From Hyphomicrobiales bacterium (GTDB lineage: Bacteria > Pseudomonadota > Alphaproteobacteria > Rhizobiales > Beijerinckiaceae), in NCBI GenBank assembly GCA_027489835.1, contig JAIXZF010000122.1, positions 1 through 8,124 on the forward strand: DNA of 8,124 nucleotides. The letters are read 5' to 3'. A program made the translations under genes and the position numbers. Shown here one piece after another: positions 1-8,124 of the stretch. Under the pieces are notes generated by a model. The model was not told the origin of the DNA. It saw only the letters and a program-made list of their open reading frames with translations, and did no database searches. How positions within the stretch are numbered: position 1 is the stretch's first letter; the number at the start of each line of letters is the position of its first letter.

Positions 1-663
1 GCAGCCCTCGTGGCCAAGGGCACGCCCGCGATCAAGCTGGTCTATCAGGATGGCGGCCAGCACCAGAAGTTCACCGAGGTGCTCGTCGCCTCCGGCAGCG
101 AGGCGCTGGAGCGCAACGCGGCCTGGGGCTCGCGCGCCGTCGGCGTCAGCCGCCCCGACGCGATCATCGCCGGCCCGCAGGAGATCGCCATCGATTCGAG
201 CGGCCGTCCGAGGCGCGAGGCCGTTGCCGCCGCTTCCGCGCCGGCTGCCGCGCCCGCCACGGCTGGCCCCGCGCTCGCCTCTGCCACCACGCGGCCGGTG
301 GCGCTGCCCGCCAACGCCACGCCGCGTCCGCCAACGGCGCCCGCCGCAGCGCCCGCGACCACCGACATTGCACGCGCGCCCGCGGCTCCCGCGCCCGGCG
401 CTGCTTCGGCGGCGCCTTCCCAGGCGGCTTCCGCCGATGGCTCGATCCTCCAGCGCGTGATGTCGTTCAACCCCTTCGCGAGCAGCGCGCCGGCAGCCGA
501 GACCGCCGTCGAGATCAGGGACAATGCAGTGCCGCAGCCGACCCGCGCGCCGCTGCCGCCCCGCCGGGCCGAGGGCCAGCCCAGGCCCGCGCCGCAGGCC
601 TCGCTCGGCGCCTCCGCCGGCCTGAGCCTCGCCCGCGCCGGAGCCGCGCGCACCGGGGACTGA
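1..663 (+). CDS. Ala/Pro-rich protein of unknown function, 3' part only
   Basis: The reading frame is already open at the first base (codons for Ala-Ala-Leu precede the first possible start, a GTG at position 10), so the true start probably lies outside the window. The first 65 or so visible residues have normal composition and look folded (for example IKLVYQDGG and FTEVLVASGSEALERNAAWG). The rest, up to the TGA at 661-663, is low-complexity Ala/Pro-rich sequence broken by one less biased stretch (SILQRVMSFNPF). Third codon positions are nearly all G or C in this frame, which favours it over the long opposite-strand frame at 45-692. I do not recognise the family. An Ala/Pro tail of this kind is common in envelope-associated or linker-containing proteins, but that is only suggestive. 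The stop lies 10 bases before the lytic transglycosylase start, so the two are probably co-transcribed. Confidence 0.6.
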   Translation, partial: AALVAKGTPAIKLVYQDGGQHQKFTEVLVASGSEALERNAAWGSRAVGVSRPDAIIAGPQEIAIDSSGRPRREAVAAASAPAAAPATAGPALASATTRPVALPANATPRPPTAPAAAPATTDIARAPAAPAPGAASAAPSQAASADGSILQRVMSFNPFASSAPAAETAVEIRDNAVPQPTRAPLPPRRAEGQPRPAPQASLGASAGLSLARAGAARTGD

Positions 664-673
664 CGCGCCGGCG

Positions 674-1345
674 ATGACGCGCTCCCGCCCATCGGGCGCG
701 CTCGGCGCCGTCCTGTTGGCCGCCTGCCTCGTCACCGCCGCCCTCGTCGCCGCGCGCCCGGCCGCCGCCGATCCCGTCCAGTCGTATCGCGACATCGCCC
801 GCCGCCTCGCCGAGGCCGAGGGCCTGCCCTTCGCCATGGCCGATGCCGTGATGCGCGTCGAAAGCGGCTACAGGCCCGGTGCCAGGGGAGCCGCTGGGGA
901 AATCGGTCTGATGCAGGTCATGCCGCCGACGGCGAGGCTGCTCGGCTTCGGAGGCACGGCAGCCGAACTCGCCGAACCGGAAACCAACATCCGCCTCGGG
1001 GTGCGCTATCTCGCCGGAGCCTGGCGGCTGGCCAAGGGCGACATCTGCACGGCGGCGATGAAGTATCGCGCGGGCCACAACGAAACACGCTTCTCCGTGC
1101 TGTCTGTGCGCTATTGCGAGCGCGTCCGCGCCCACATGGCCTCGCTCGGCTACGCGGTGACGGGCGACGTGCCAGAGCCCAGCTTCGGCTTCCGTGCCGA
1201 CGTCACTCGCATGGGCGTCGCCATCGGGACACAGCAGGCTGCCAGGCGCCTCGCCTCCGGCCGCAGGCTGCAAAGCCGCGTCGGCTGGCGCGGGCATGAT
1301 GCGCGGATGAAGGCGCTGGTGGCGCGCGGACGGATCAGCCTGTGA
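674..1345 (+). CDS. exported lytic transglycosylase (SLT/GH23-like domain)
   Basis: Predicted to cleave the MurNAc-GlcNAc bond of peptidoglycan in the periplasm, giving 1,6-anhydro ends. The 223-residue product starts with a signal sequence (Arg3 and Arg5, a hydrophobic run to about residue 27, and a possible AAA-D cut near 32). LAAC at 15-18 also fits a lipobox, so a lipoprotein is possible. The catalytic domain follows: VESGYRPGA (62-70) with likely acid Glu63, GEIGLMQVMPPTA (75-87), ETNIRLGVRYLAG (103-115) and KYRAGHN (130-136). The last replaces the usual AYNAG motif; Tyr131 is kept. Cys125 and Cys148 flank this motif and could form a disulfide. The tail from about 160 is basic and has no domain I recognise. 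The protein is short, essentially one catalytic domain. The gene starts 10 bases after the upstream stop and overlaps the next gene by four bases. The class is well supported; the subfamily is not. Confidence 0.88.
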   Translation: MTRSRPSGALGAVLLAACLVTAALVAARPAAADPVQSYRDIARRLAEAEGLPFAMADAVMRVESGYRPGARGAAGEIGLMQVMPPTARLLGFGGTAAELAEPETNIRLGVRYLAGAWRLAKGDICTAAMKYRAGHNETRFSVLSVRYCERVRAHMASLGYAVTGDVPEPSFGFRADVTRMGVAIGTQQAARRLASGRRLQSRVGWRGHDARMKALVARGRISL

Positions 1346-1803
1346 GCCAGGTCGCCTTGAGCATCCGGCCAGCCGCGGCGGACGATCTGGCCGGCATCGT
1401 GCGGCTGCAGCATCGCGCCTACGCGGCGAACCGGGCGCTCCTGGGGGTGGAGCCGCTCCCGCTTCTTGTCGATTACGCCGCTCTTCTCGACAGGATGCAG
1501 AGCTGGCTCGCCTTTGCCGGACCCAATTTATCGGGCGTCCTCATCATGGATCTGCGCCCAGACGATGCGCTGATCTGGAGCGTGGCGTCCGATCCTGACG
1601 GGCAAGGAGTCGGCGTCGGCACAGCCCTGATGCGCCATGCCGAAGCAGTGACGCTGCAAAGCGGCCAAAAGATCATCCGGCTTTACACAGGATCACGGCT
1701 GACCGACCGTATCGCCTGGTACCGCCGGCTGGGCTTTGACGTGGAACGCGAGGAGGAGCTGCCCGACCGCGTGCTGGTGCACATGGTCAAGCGGCTGGTC
1801 TGA
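1342..1803 (+). CDS. GNAT family N-acetyltransferase
   Basis: A 153-residue single-domain cytoplasmic enzyme expected to transfer an acetyl group from acetyl-CoA to an amine; the substrate cannot be read from sequence. SIRPAAADDLAGIVRLQHRAY (7-27) is the usual first strand and helix. SVASDPDGQGVGVGTALMRHAE (80-101) is motif A, with the pyrophosphate-binding Q-G-V-G-V-G loop at 88-93. TDRIAWYRRLGFD (121-133) is motif B, with the conserved Tyr127 and Gly-Phe 131-132. The chosen start is GTG at 1342, whose last two bases form part of the transglycosylase TGA (GTGA overlap), implying translational coupling. No ATG near the conserved N-terminus offers a better start. The stop at 1801-1803 directly abuts the secA stop on the other strand. 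Pairing with a cell-wall enzyme might hint at an envelope-related substrate, but this is conjecture. Confidence 0.9.
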   Translation: MSQVALSIRPAAADDLAGIVRLQHRAYAANRALLGVEPLPLLVDYAALLDRMQSWLAFAGPNLSGVLIMDLRPDDALIWSVASDPDGQGVGVGTALMRHAEAVTLQSGQKIIRLYTGSRLTDRIAWYRRLGFDVEREEELPDRVLVHMVKRLV

Positions 1804-4629
<2,826 letters not shown>

Positions 4630-4750
4630 GCGGTGTCTTTCGTGGCGGACGCGCATCCGGACTGTCGGCCCGGCGGCCCCGATGTGCTCAATCGTCTTTG
4701 GGCGCACGCATACAGGCCGCAAAGGCCGCGGTCCAGCGCCAGAGCCGCAT

Positions 4751-4768
4751 GTGGGGGGCCGCCCCCGC
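4751..4768. repeat. short GC hairpin in divergent region
   Basis: GTGGGGG (4751-4757) can pair with CCCCCGC (4762-4768) around the four-base loop GCCG, using one G-U pair in RNA. It has no following T-run on either strand, so it does not look like an intrinsic terminator. It lies inside the likely secA leader or promoter region. In such GC-rich sequence it may be chance. Confidence 0.3.
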
Positions 4769-4846
4769 CATTGCCAGTGCGCTTGCCGGCGCCGGTCCGC
4801 CATCGCGCTGCTTCGCCCTCGGCAGCGCGCCCTGATGCGCCTTGAC

Positions 4847-4891
4847 GCGAACTTGAAGCCGTCTCGGGCCCGCTCGGCTTGCCAAGTTCGC
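4847..4891. repeat. nested imperfect inverted repeat before PPIase gene
   Basis: The outer arms GCGAACTTG (4847-4855) and CAAGTTCGC (4883-4891) are perfect reverse complements of nine bases. The inner arms AAGCCG (4856-4861) and CGGCTT (4875-4880) are perfect over six bases and join the outer left arm directly; on the right two bases (GC, 4881-4882) bulge out. The 13-base loop contains the palindrome CGGGCCCG (4865-4872). The total of 15 paired positions is well above what is seen elsewhere between genes in this window. It ends 48 bases before the PPIase ATG and begins beside a TTGACG hexamer. It could be an operator, a 5' leader hairpin, or a structural element shared with secA. No T-run follows on either strand, so an intrinsic terminator is unlikely. 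The pairing is seen directly; any function is inferred. Confidence 0.6.
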
Positions 4892-4927
4892 ACGCGGCTG
4901 GCAGGTGACGCGCAGCCCGTTCCCATC

Positions 4928-4931
4928 GAGG
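4928..4931 (+). promoter_or_regulatory. ribosome binding site for PPIase
   Basis: GAGG sits eight bases before the ATG at 4940, a good Shine-Dalgarno core and spacing. It supports this start over the ATG at 4589, which lies inside secA on the other strand. Confidence 0.6.
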
Positions 4932-4939
4932 TCAAGACG

Positions 4940-5770
4940 ATGATTCGCACCGCCTATCGCCCCTCGCGCCTCTCCGCCGCCGGCCTCGCCTTCGGCGCGC
5001 TCCTGCTCGCGATGCCCGCCTTCGCCCAGGCCGACAAGGTCGTGGCGCGCATCGACGGGATCGACATCACGGAGCGCGAGATTTCCCTCGCCGCCGAGGA
5101 CCTCGCCGACCGCATCCAGCAGGTGCCCGCCGCGCAGCGCCGCGATTACCTCGTCGGCTATCTGGCCGACCTCAAGATCGGGGCCCGCGCCGCCGAGCGC
5201 GCCAAGCTCGGCGACGGCGCCGAATTTACTGCCCGGATGAACTACTTCCGCCAGAAGGTGCTGATGGACGAGTTCATCGCGCGCGAGACGAAGAGCGCCG
5301 CGACGCCCGAGGCCGCCCGCAAGCTCTACGACGACACGCTCAAGACCCTGAAGCCGGAATCGGAAGTCCGCGCCCGGCACATCCTCGTCGAGAAGGAGGA
5401 GGAGGCGAAGGCCGCCCTCGCCCGCGTGCGCGGCGGCGAGGATTTCGCCAAGGTCGCGGCCGAGCTCTCCAAGGACCCCGGCTCGGGCAAGGAGGGCGGC
5501 GACCTCGGCTACTTCACGCAGGACCGCATGGTGCCGCAATTCGGCGCCAAGGCCTTCGAGATGAAGGTCGGCGAAGTCTCCGATCCGGTGCAGACCCAGT
5601 TCGGCTGGCACGTCATCAAGGTCGAGGACAAGCGCGAGAAGCCCTTCCCGAAATTTGACGACGTGAAGGGCGAGATCGAGACCTATCTGGTCCGCAAGGC
5701 GCAGCAGGACATTGTCCTGGCCCTGCGCGGCTCGGCCAAGCTCGAGCGGCTCGACCAGCCCAAGCCCTGA
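4940..5770 (+). CDS. periplasmic parvulin-type peptidyl-prolyl isomerase
   Basis: Predicted to catalyse cis-trans isomerisation of Xaa-Pro bonds and assist folding of exported proteins. The 276-residue product begins with a clear Sec signal peptide (Arg3, Arg7 and Arg10, hydrophobic core at about 12-26, probable cut after AFA at 29). A SurA/PrsA-like N-terminal chaperone segment follows at about 33-120 (VVARIDGIDITEREI near its start). The parvulin domain covers about 143-230: VRARHILVE (143-151), FAKVAAELSKDPGSGKEGGDLGYF (169-192), MVPQFGAKAF (197-206), and FGWHVIKVED (221-230). A charged C-terminal helix follows. The start is fixed by the signal peptide and by GAGG eight bases upstream. It is transcribed divergently from secA, a sensible pairing of export motor and folding helper. 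No Cys follows the signal peptide, so it is probably soluble rather than a PrsA-like lipoprotein. Confidence 0.95.
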   Translation: MIRTAYRPSRLSAAGLAFGALLLAMPAFAQADKVVARIDGIDITEREISLAAEDLADRIQQVPAAQRRDYLVGYLADLKIGARAAERAKLGDGAEFTARMNYFRQKVLMDEFIARETKSAATPEAARKLYDDTLKTLKPESEVRARHILVEKEEEAKAALARVRGGEDFAKVAAELSKDPGSGKEGGDLGYFTQDRMVPQFGAKAFEMKVGEVSDPVQTQFGWHVIKVEDKREKPFPKFDDVKGEIETYLVRKAQQDIVLALRGSAKLERLDQPKP

Positions 5771-5790
5771 GCGCGGCTCCAGAAGGCAAG

Positions 5791-5818
5791 CCCCGGACGC
5801 GGCGGCCGGGGAGCCGCC
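5791..5818 (+). terminator. possible terminator or leader hairpins after PPIase
   Basis: Two mutually exclusive hairpins begin 20 bases after the PPIase stop. CCCCGG (5791-5796) pairs with CCGGGG (5806-5811), and GGCGGC (5801-5806) pairs with GCCGCC (5813-5818). No T-run follows, so intrinsic termination is doubtful. The rest of the 154-base gap (5771-5924) shows no gene and no clear promoter. Chance pairing is possible at this GC content. Confidence 0.25.
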
Positions 5819-5924
5819 CTGCGGGATTGGCACTTGCGGGGCTGCGAAGCGGGCGACACTATCGGCCGGCGCCCGACGCGGCGTCCTGCCCCGTGATCGT
5901 CCCTTCCGCGAAAGCCTGCCAGCC

Positions 5925-6785
5925 ATGACGCCTCCCGACCGCCTGCGCGCGCTCCTCTCCCGCCCGGGCATGCTGACCATGCCCGCCGTCTGGGACGGGC
6001 TGACCGCGCGCCTGACCCATGAGGCCGGCTTCGAAACGGCTTTCCTCTCCGGCTCCTGCGTCGCGGCGAGCCGGCTCGGCGGCCCCGATCTCGACCTGGC
6101 TTCCTTCGCGGAAATGTTCGATTCCTTCATGATGGCGCGCAACGCGGCGCCCGACCTGCTGCTGCTGGCCGACGCCGACCATGGCTACGGAAATGCGCTC
6201 AACGTGCAGCGCACCGTCAGGGCCTATGGCCGCGCCGGGGCCGCCGCCATCCTCATCGAGGACAAGGTCACGCCCCGCCCGCTCACCGCCAAGGGCAAGC
6301 CCTGCCTGCCCCGCGAGGAGGCCCGCATGAAGATGCGCGCCGCCATCGAGGCGGCGAAGGAATCGGGCATCCTCGTCCTGGCCCGCACCGATTGCCGGCC
6401 CCTGCTCGGCATCGACGAGGCGGTGGCGCGCATCGAGATGTTCGCCGCAGAGGGCGCCGACATCCTGTTTCTCGACTCGCCCGCCGACGAGGCCGAATGC
6501 CGCCGCGCCATCGCCGCCGCCGGGGGCAAGCCGTCCTTCGCGGTGCTGACGCCGGGGCCCCATCACACCCCGCCGCGCGCCGAGGCCGAGGCCATCGGCT
6601 TCAGGATCGGCACCTATCCCTCCGGCACGCTCTCGCCGATGCTGGCCGGCCTCAAGGCCGGGCTCGCGGCGCTGGCCGCCGGCAAGGCAGAGGCTCCCGA
6701 GGCGCTGCCCGCGGCGGAACTGCGCGTGACGCTCGGCTACGACGCCTACGAGGCCGAGGCCAGCCGCTTCCGCCTGCCGGGCTGA
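5925..6785 (+). CDS. isocitrate lyase/PEP mutase superfamily enzyme, oxaloacetate decarboxylase-like
   Basis: A 286-residue (beta/alpha)8-barrel enzyme that likely makes or breaks a C-C (or P-C) bond next to a carboxylate, with Mg2+. MLTMPAVWDGLTARLTHEAGFETAFLSGSCVAAS (16-49) is the standard barrel opening. LADADHGYGNALNVQRTV (81-98) carries the Mg-binding Asp83 and Asp85, and IEDKVTP (111-117) the Glu112-Asp113 pair. VLARTDC (151-157) and GADILFLDSP (177-186) are later barrel strands. The flexible catalytic loop at about 115-131 lacks the KRCGH motif of isocitrate and methylisocitrate lyases, although a Cys (127) is present. From memory, the protein resembles the Pseudomonas oxaloacetate decarboxylase subgroup (PA4872 type), including DHGYGNALNV. 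ATG 5925 is chosen because upstream codons encode Arg/Pro/Ser-rich non-family sequence; its ribosome site is weak. The superfamily is secure; the substrate is not. Confidence 0.9.
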   Translation: MTPPDRLRALLSRPGMLTMPAVWDGLTARLTHEAGFETAFLSGSCVAASRLGGPDLDLASFAEMFDSFMMARNAAPDLLLLADADHGYGNALNVQRTVRAYGRAGAAAILIEDKVTPRPLTAKGKPCLPREEARMKMRAAIEAAKESGILVLARTDCRPLLGIDEAVARIEMFAAEGADILFLDSPADEAECRRAIAAAGGKPSFAVLTPGPHHTPPRAEAEAIGFRIGTYPSGTLSPMLAGLKAGLAALAAGKAEAPEALPAAELRVTLGYDAYEAEASRFRLPG

Positions 6786-6868
6786 CGCCGCCCGCCCGCT
6801 TGACCGCGTAGTGCCATGGCCCCATTGGCGGTGGTGCCCGACATTGCCCAGTTCCGGAGAACGATCCC
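6786..6868 (+). promoter_or_regulatory. short gap before argJ with weak promoter-like hexamer
   Basis: This 83-base gap holds TTGACC (6800-6805), and 17 bases later a poor -10 candidate CATTGG (6823-6828). It could carry a separate argJ promoter, or argJ may be read from upstream. I see no arginine-type operator or leader peptide. Confidence 0.25.
6856..6859 (+). promoter_or_regulatory. ribosome binding site for argJ
   Basis: GGAG lies nine bases before the ATG at 6869, a normal Shine-Dalgarno core and spacing, and supports that start. Confidence 0.65.
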
Positions 6869-8119
6869 ATGGCCGGCAAGGATGTGCCCGTCTCGCCGCT
6901 CGCGCCCAAGAGCTATCCCGACGCCCCCGCCATCGAGGGCGTGACTTTCGCGACGGCCGAGGCCGGCATCCGCTACAGGAACCGCCGCGACGTTTTCATG
7001 GCGGTCATGGCGCCCGGCACCGAGGTCGCGGGCGTGCTCACCACCTCGAAATGCCCGGGCGCGCCGGTCGAATGGTGCCGCGAGGCGCTGGCCGGCGGCA
7101 AGGCACGCGCGCTCGTGGTCAATTCCGGCAATGCCAACGCCTTCACCGGGCTGAAGGGCCGGCAGGCCGTGAAGCTCACCGCCGAGATCGCGGCCACGGC
7201 CGTGGGCTGCAAGCCCGGCGAGGTGTTCATCTCCTCCACCGGAGTGATCGGCGAGCCGCTCGACGCCAGCAAGTTCGCAGGCGTGCTCGACGCCTGCGCC
7301 CGCTCGGCCAAGGACGGCCCCTGGCTCGACGCCGCGCGCGCCATCATGACGACCGACACCTATCCGAAGGTCGCCACGCGCACCGTGAAGCTTGGCGGCG
7401 TGGACGTGAACCTCGTGGGCATCGCCAAGGGCGCGGGCATGATCGCGCCGGACATGGCGACGATGCTCTCCTACGTCTTCACCGACGCGCCCATCTCCGC
7501 GCAGGCCCTGCAGACGCTGCTCTCGGCCGAGGTCAAGGCGAGCTTCAATGCCATCACCGTCGACAGCGACACCTCGACCTCCGACACGCTGCTGGTCTTT
7601 GCGACGCAGGCTGCGGCGAAGCGCGGCGCGCCCCGCATCGAGAGCGCGTCGGACCGCAGGCTCGGCGCCTTCAAGAGCGCCTTCGCGAGCCTCCTGCTGG
7701 AACTCGCCCACATGGTGGTGAAGGATGGCGAGGGCGCCAACAAGTTCGTCGGCGTCACCGTCGAGGGCGCCGTGTCCAACGCCTCGGCCCGGCGCGTCGC
7801 CCTGTCGATCGCCAACTCTCCGCTGGTGAAGACTGCGATCGCCGGCGAGGACGCCAATTGGGGCCGTGTCGTCATGGCCGTCGGCAAGGCCGGCGAGCCG
7901 GCGGACCGTGACAGGCTCGACATCTATTTCGGCGACATCCGCGTGGCCACGGCCGGCGCACGCGACCCCGACTATTCGGAGGACGCGACCACCGCCTACA
8001 TGAAAGGCCAGGACCTTGCCATCCGCGTCGCGATGGGGCTCGGCAAGGGCCGCGCCACCATCTGGACCTGCGACCTCACCAAGGCCTACGTCGAAATCAA
8101 CGGCGACTATCGATCGTGA
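6869..8119 (+). CDS. argJ: glutamate N-acetyltransferase / amino-acid acetyltransferase ArgJ
   Basis: ArgJ moves the acetyl group from N2-acetylornithine to glutamate, giving ornithine and N-acetylglutamate and so running the cyclic arginine pathway in the cytoplasm. Some members also use acetyl-CoA; which type this is cannot be read from sequence. The 416-residue product is full length. Family marks are NSGNANAFTG (85-94), SSTGVIGEP (122-130) with the oxyanion-hole Thr124-Gly125, MTTDTYPK (160-167), and KGAGMIAPDMATML (187-200), where the precursor cuts itself between Ala197 and Thr198 to free the nucleophilic Thr198. Also present are FNAITVDSDTSTSDT (226-240), GEDANWGR (326-333) and the C-terminal YVEINGDYRS. 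The precursor should yield alpha and beta chains of about 197 and 219 residues. GGAG nine bases upstream supports the start. The gene follows the isocitrate lyase-like gene by 83 bases; only five bases of sequence remain after its stop. Confidence 0.97.
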   Translation: MAGKDVPVSPLAPKSYPDAPAIEGVTFATAEAGIRYRNRRDVFMAVMAPGTEVAGVLTTSKCPGAPVEWCREALAGGKARALVVNSGNANAFTGLKGRQAVKLTAEIAATAVGCKPGEVFISSTGVIGEPLDASKFAGVLDACARSAKDGPWLDAARAIMTTDTYPKVATRTVKLGGVDVNLVGIAKGAGMIAPDMATMLSYVFTDAPISAQALQTLLSAEVKASFNAITVDSDTSTSDTLLVFATQAAAKRGAPRIESASDRRLGAFKSAFASLLLELAHMVVKDGEGANKFVGVTVEGAVSNASARRVALSIANSPLVKTAIAGEDANWGRVVMAVGKAGEPADRDRLDIYFGDIRVATAGARDPDYSEDATTAYMKGQDLAIRVAMGLGKGRATIWTCDLTKAYVEINGDYRS

Positions 8120-8124
8120 GCGCA

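Larger units (their letters stand above)
4630..4939. promoter_or_regulatory. divergent intergenic region, secA / PPIase
   Basis: These 310 bases separate two divergent genes and must hold the secA promoter (minus strand) and probably the PPIase promoter (plus strand). No sequence stands out as a full -35/-10 pair. The best -35-like hexamer on the plus strand is TTGACG at 4842-4847, but no convincing -10 lies 16-18 bases on (CGGGCC at 4865). The region also holds a GC hairpin (4751-4768), a 10-base palindrome CCGGCGCCGG (4786-4795) and a large inverted repeat (4847-4891). Frames remain open across it on both strands, as is usual at this GC content. Their predicted products are Arg- and Pro-rich with no family resemblance, so I call no gene here. 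Confidence 0.6.

Noticed and set aside
45..692. 215-codon minus-strand frame at the left edge
   Set aside because: Ala/Gly-rich mirror of the plus-strand Ala/Pro-rich frame; the plus frame has the stronger G/C third-position bias, and its stop is tightly spaced to the next gene.
515..1297. 260-codon minus-strand frame opposite the transglycosylase
   Set aside because: Overlaps a plus-strand gene with clear signal peptide and catalytic motifs; no recognisable domain in the antisense product.
4630..4950. 107-codon N-terminal extension of secA
   Set aside because: The extension is Arg-rich, unlike any SecA N-terminus, and would overlap the start of the divergent PPIase. MFGAFAKKLFGS at 4629 is the normal SecA start.
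5712..5924. 71-codon upstream extension of the isocitrate lyase-like gene
   Set aside because: It overlaps the PPIase coding sequence and encodes Arg/Ser/Pro-rich sequence, whereas family homology begins soon after the ATG at 5925.
4688..6142. 484-codon open frame on the minus strand opposite the PPIase
   Set aside because: Shadow of the PPIase and isocitrate lyase-like genes; composition is low in domain-like features and both sense-strand genes have clear family motifs.
6746..7711. 321-codon minus-strand frame, and the overlapping 366-codon plus-strand frame at 6811-7911
   Set aside because: Both overlap argJ, whose sequence is unmistakable. Their Arg/Gly/His-rich products are typical out-of-frame translations of GC-rich DNA.

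Overview
The window is GC-rich, densely coding bacterial DNA in which the third codon positions of every accepted gene are almost all G or C. SecA, a parvulin-type peptidyl-prolyl isomerase and ArgJ lie close together. From memory, this grouping recurs in Alphaproteobacteria, especially Hyphomicrobiales (rhizobial and methylobacterial relatives). The protein sequences fit that group, but genus cannot be fixed from this window alone. No mobile element, CRISPR array, rRNA or tRNA was found. This looks like ordinary chromosomal backbone rather than an accessory island.

Layout. Bases 1-1803 hold three plus-strand genes packed as one likely transcription unit: the 3' part of an Ala/Pro-rich protein of unknown function (cut by the left edge), a small exported lytic transglycosylase, and a GNAT acetyltransferase whose GTG start overlaps the transglycosylase stop (GTGA). 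The acetyltransferase meets secA tail to tail with no base between the two stop codons (shared palindrome TGATCA, 1801-1806). secA runs on the minus strand, 4629 down to 1804. A 310-base divergent control region (4630-4939) separates it from a plus-strand series: a secreted parvulin-type PPIase (4940-5770), an isocitrate lyase/PEP mutase superfamily enzyme (5925-6785) and argJ (6869-8119).

Function. SecA drives Sec-dependent export, and the divergently transcribed PPIase probably helps exported proteins fold in the periplasm, so these two make functional sense together. The transglycosylase is also an exported cell-wall enzyme. ArgJ recycles the acetyl group in arginine biosynthesis. The isocitrate lyase-like enzyme is a cytoplasmic carbon-metabolism enzyme of uncertain substrate and has no obvious link to its neighbours.

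No previously undescribed system could be demonstrated. The most interesting unexplained structure is a large inverted repeat (4847-4891) with nested arms about 50 bases before the PPIase start. The zero-gap convergent gene junction and the altered active-site loop of the isocitrate lyase-like enzyme are next.
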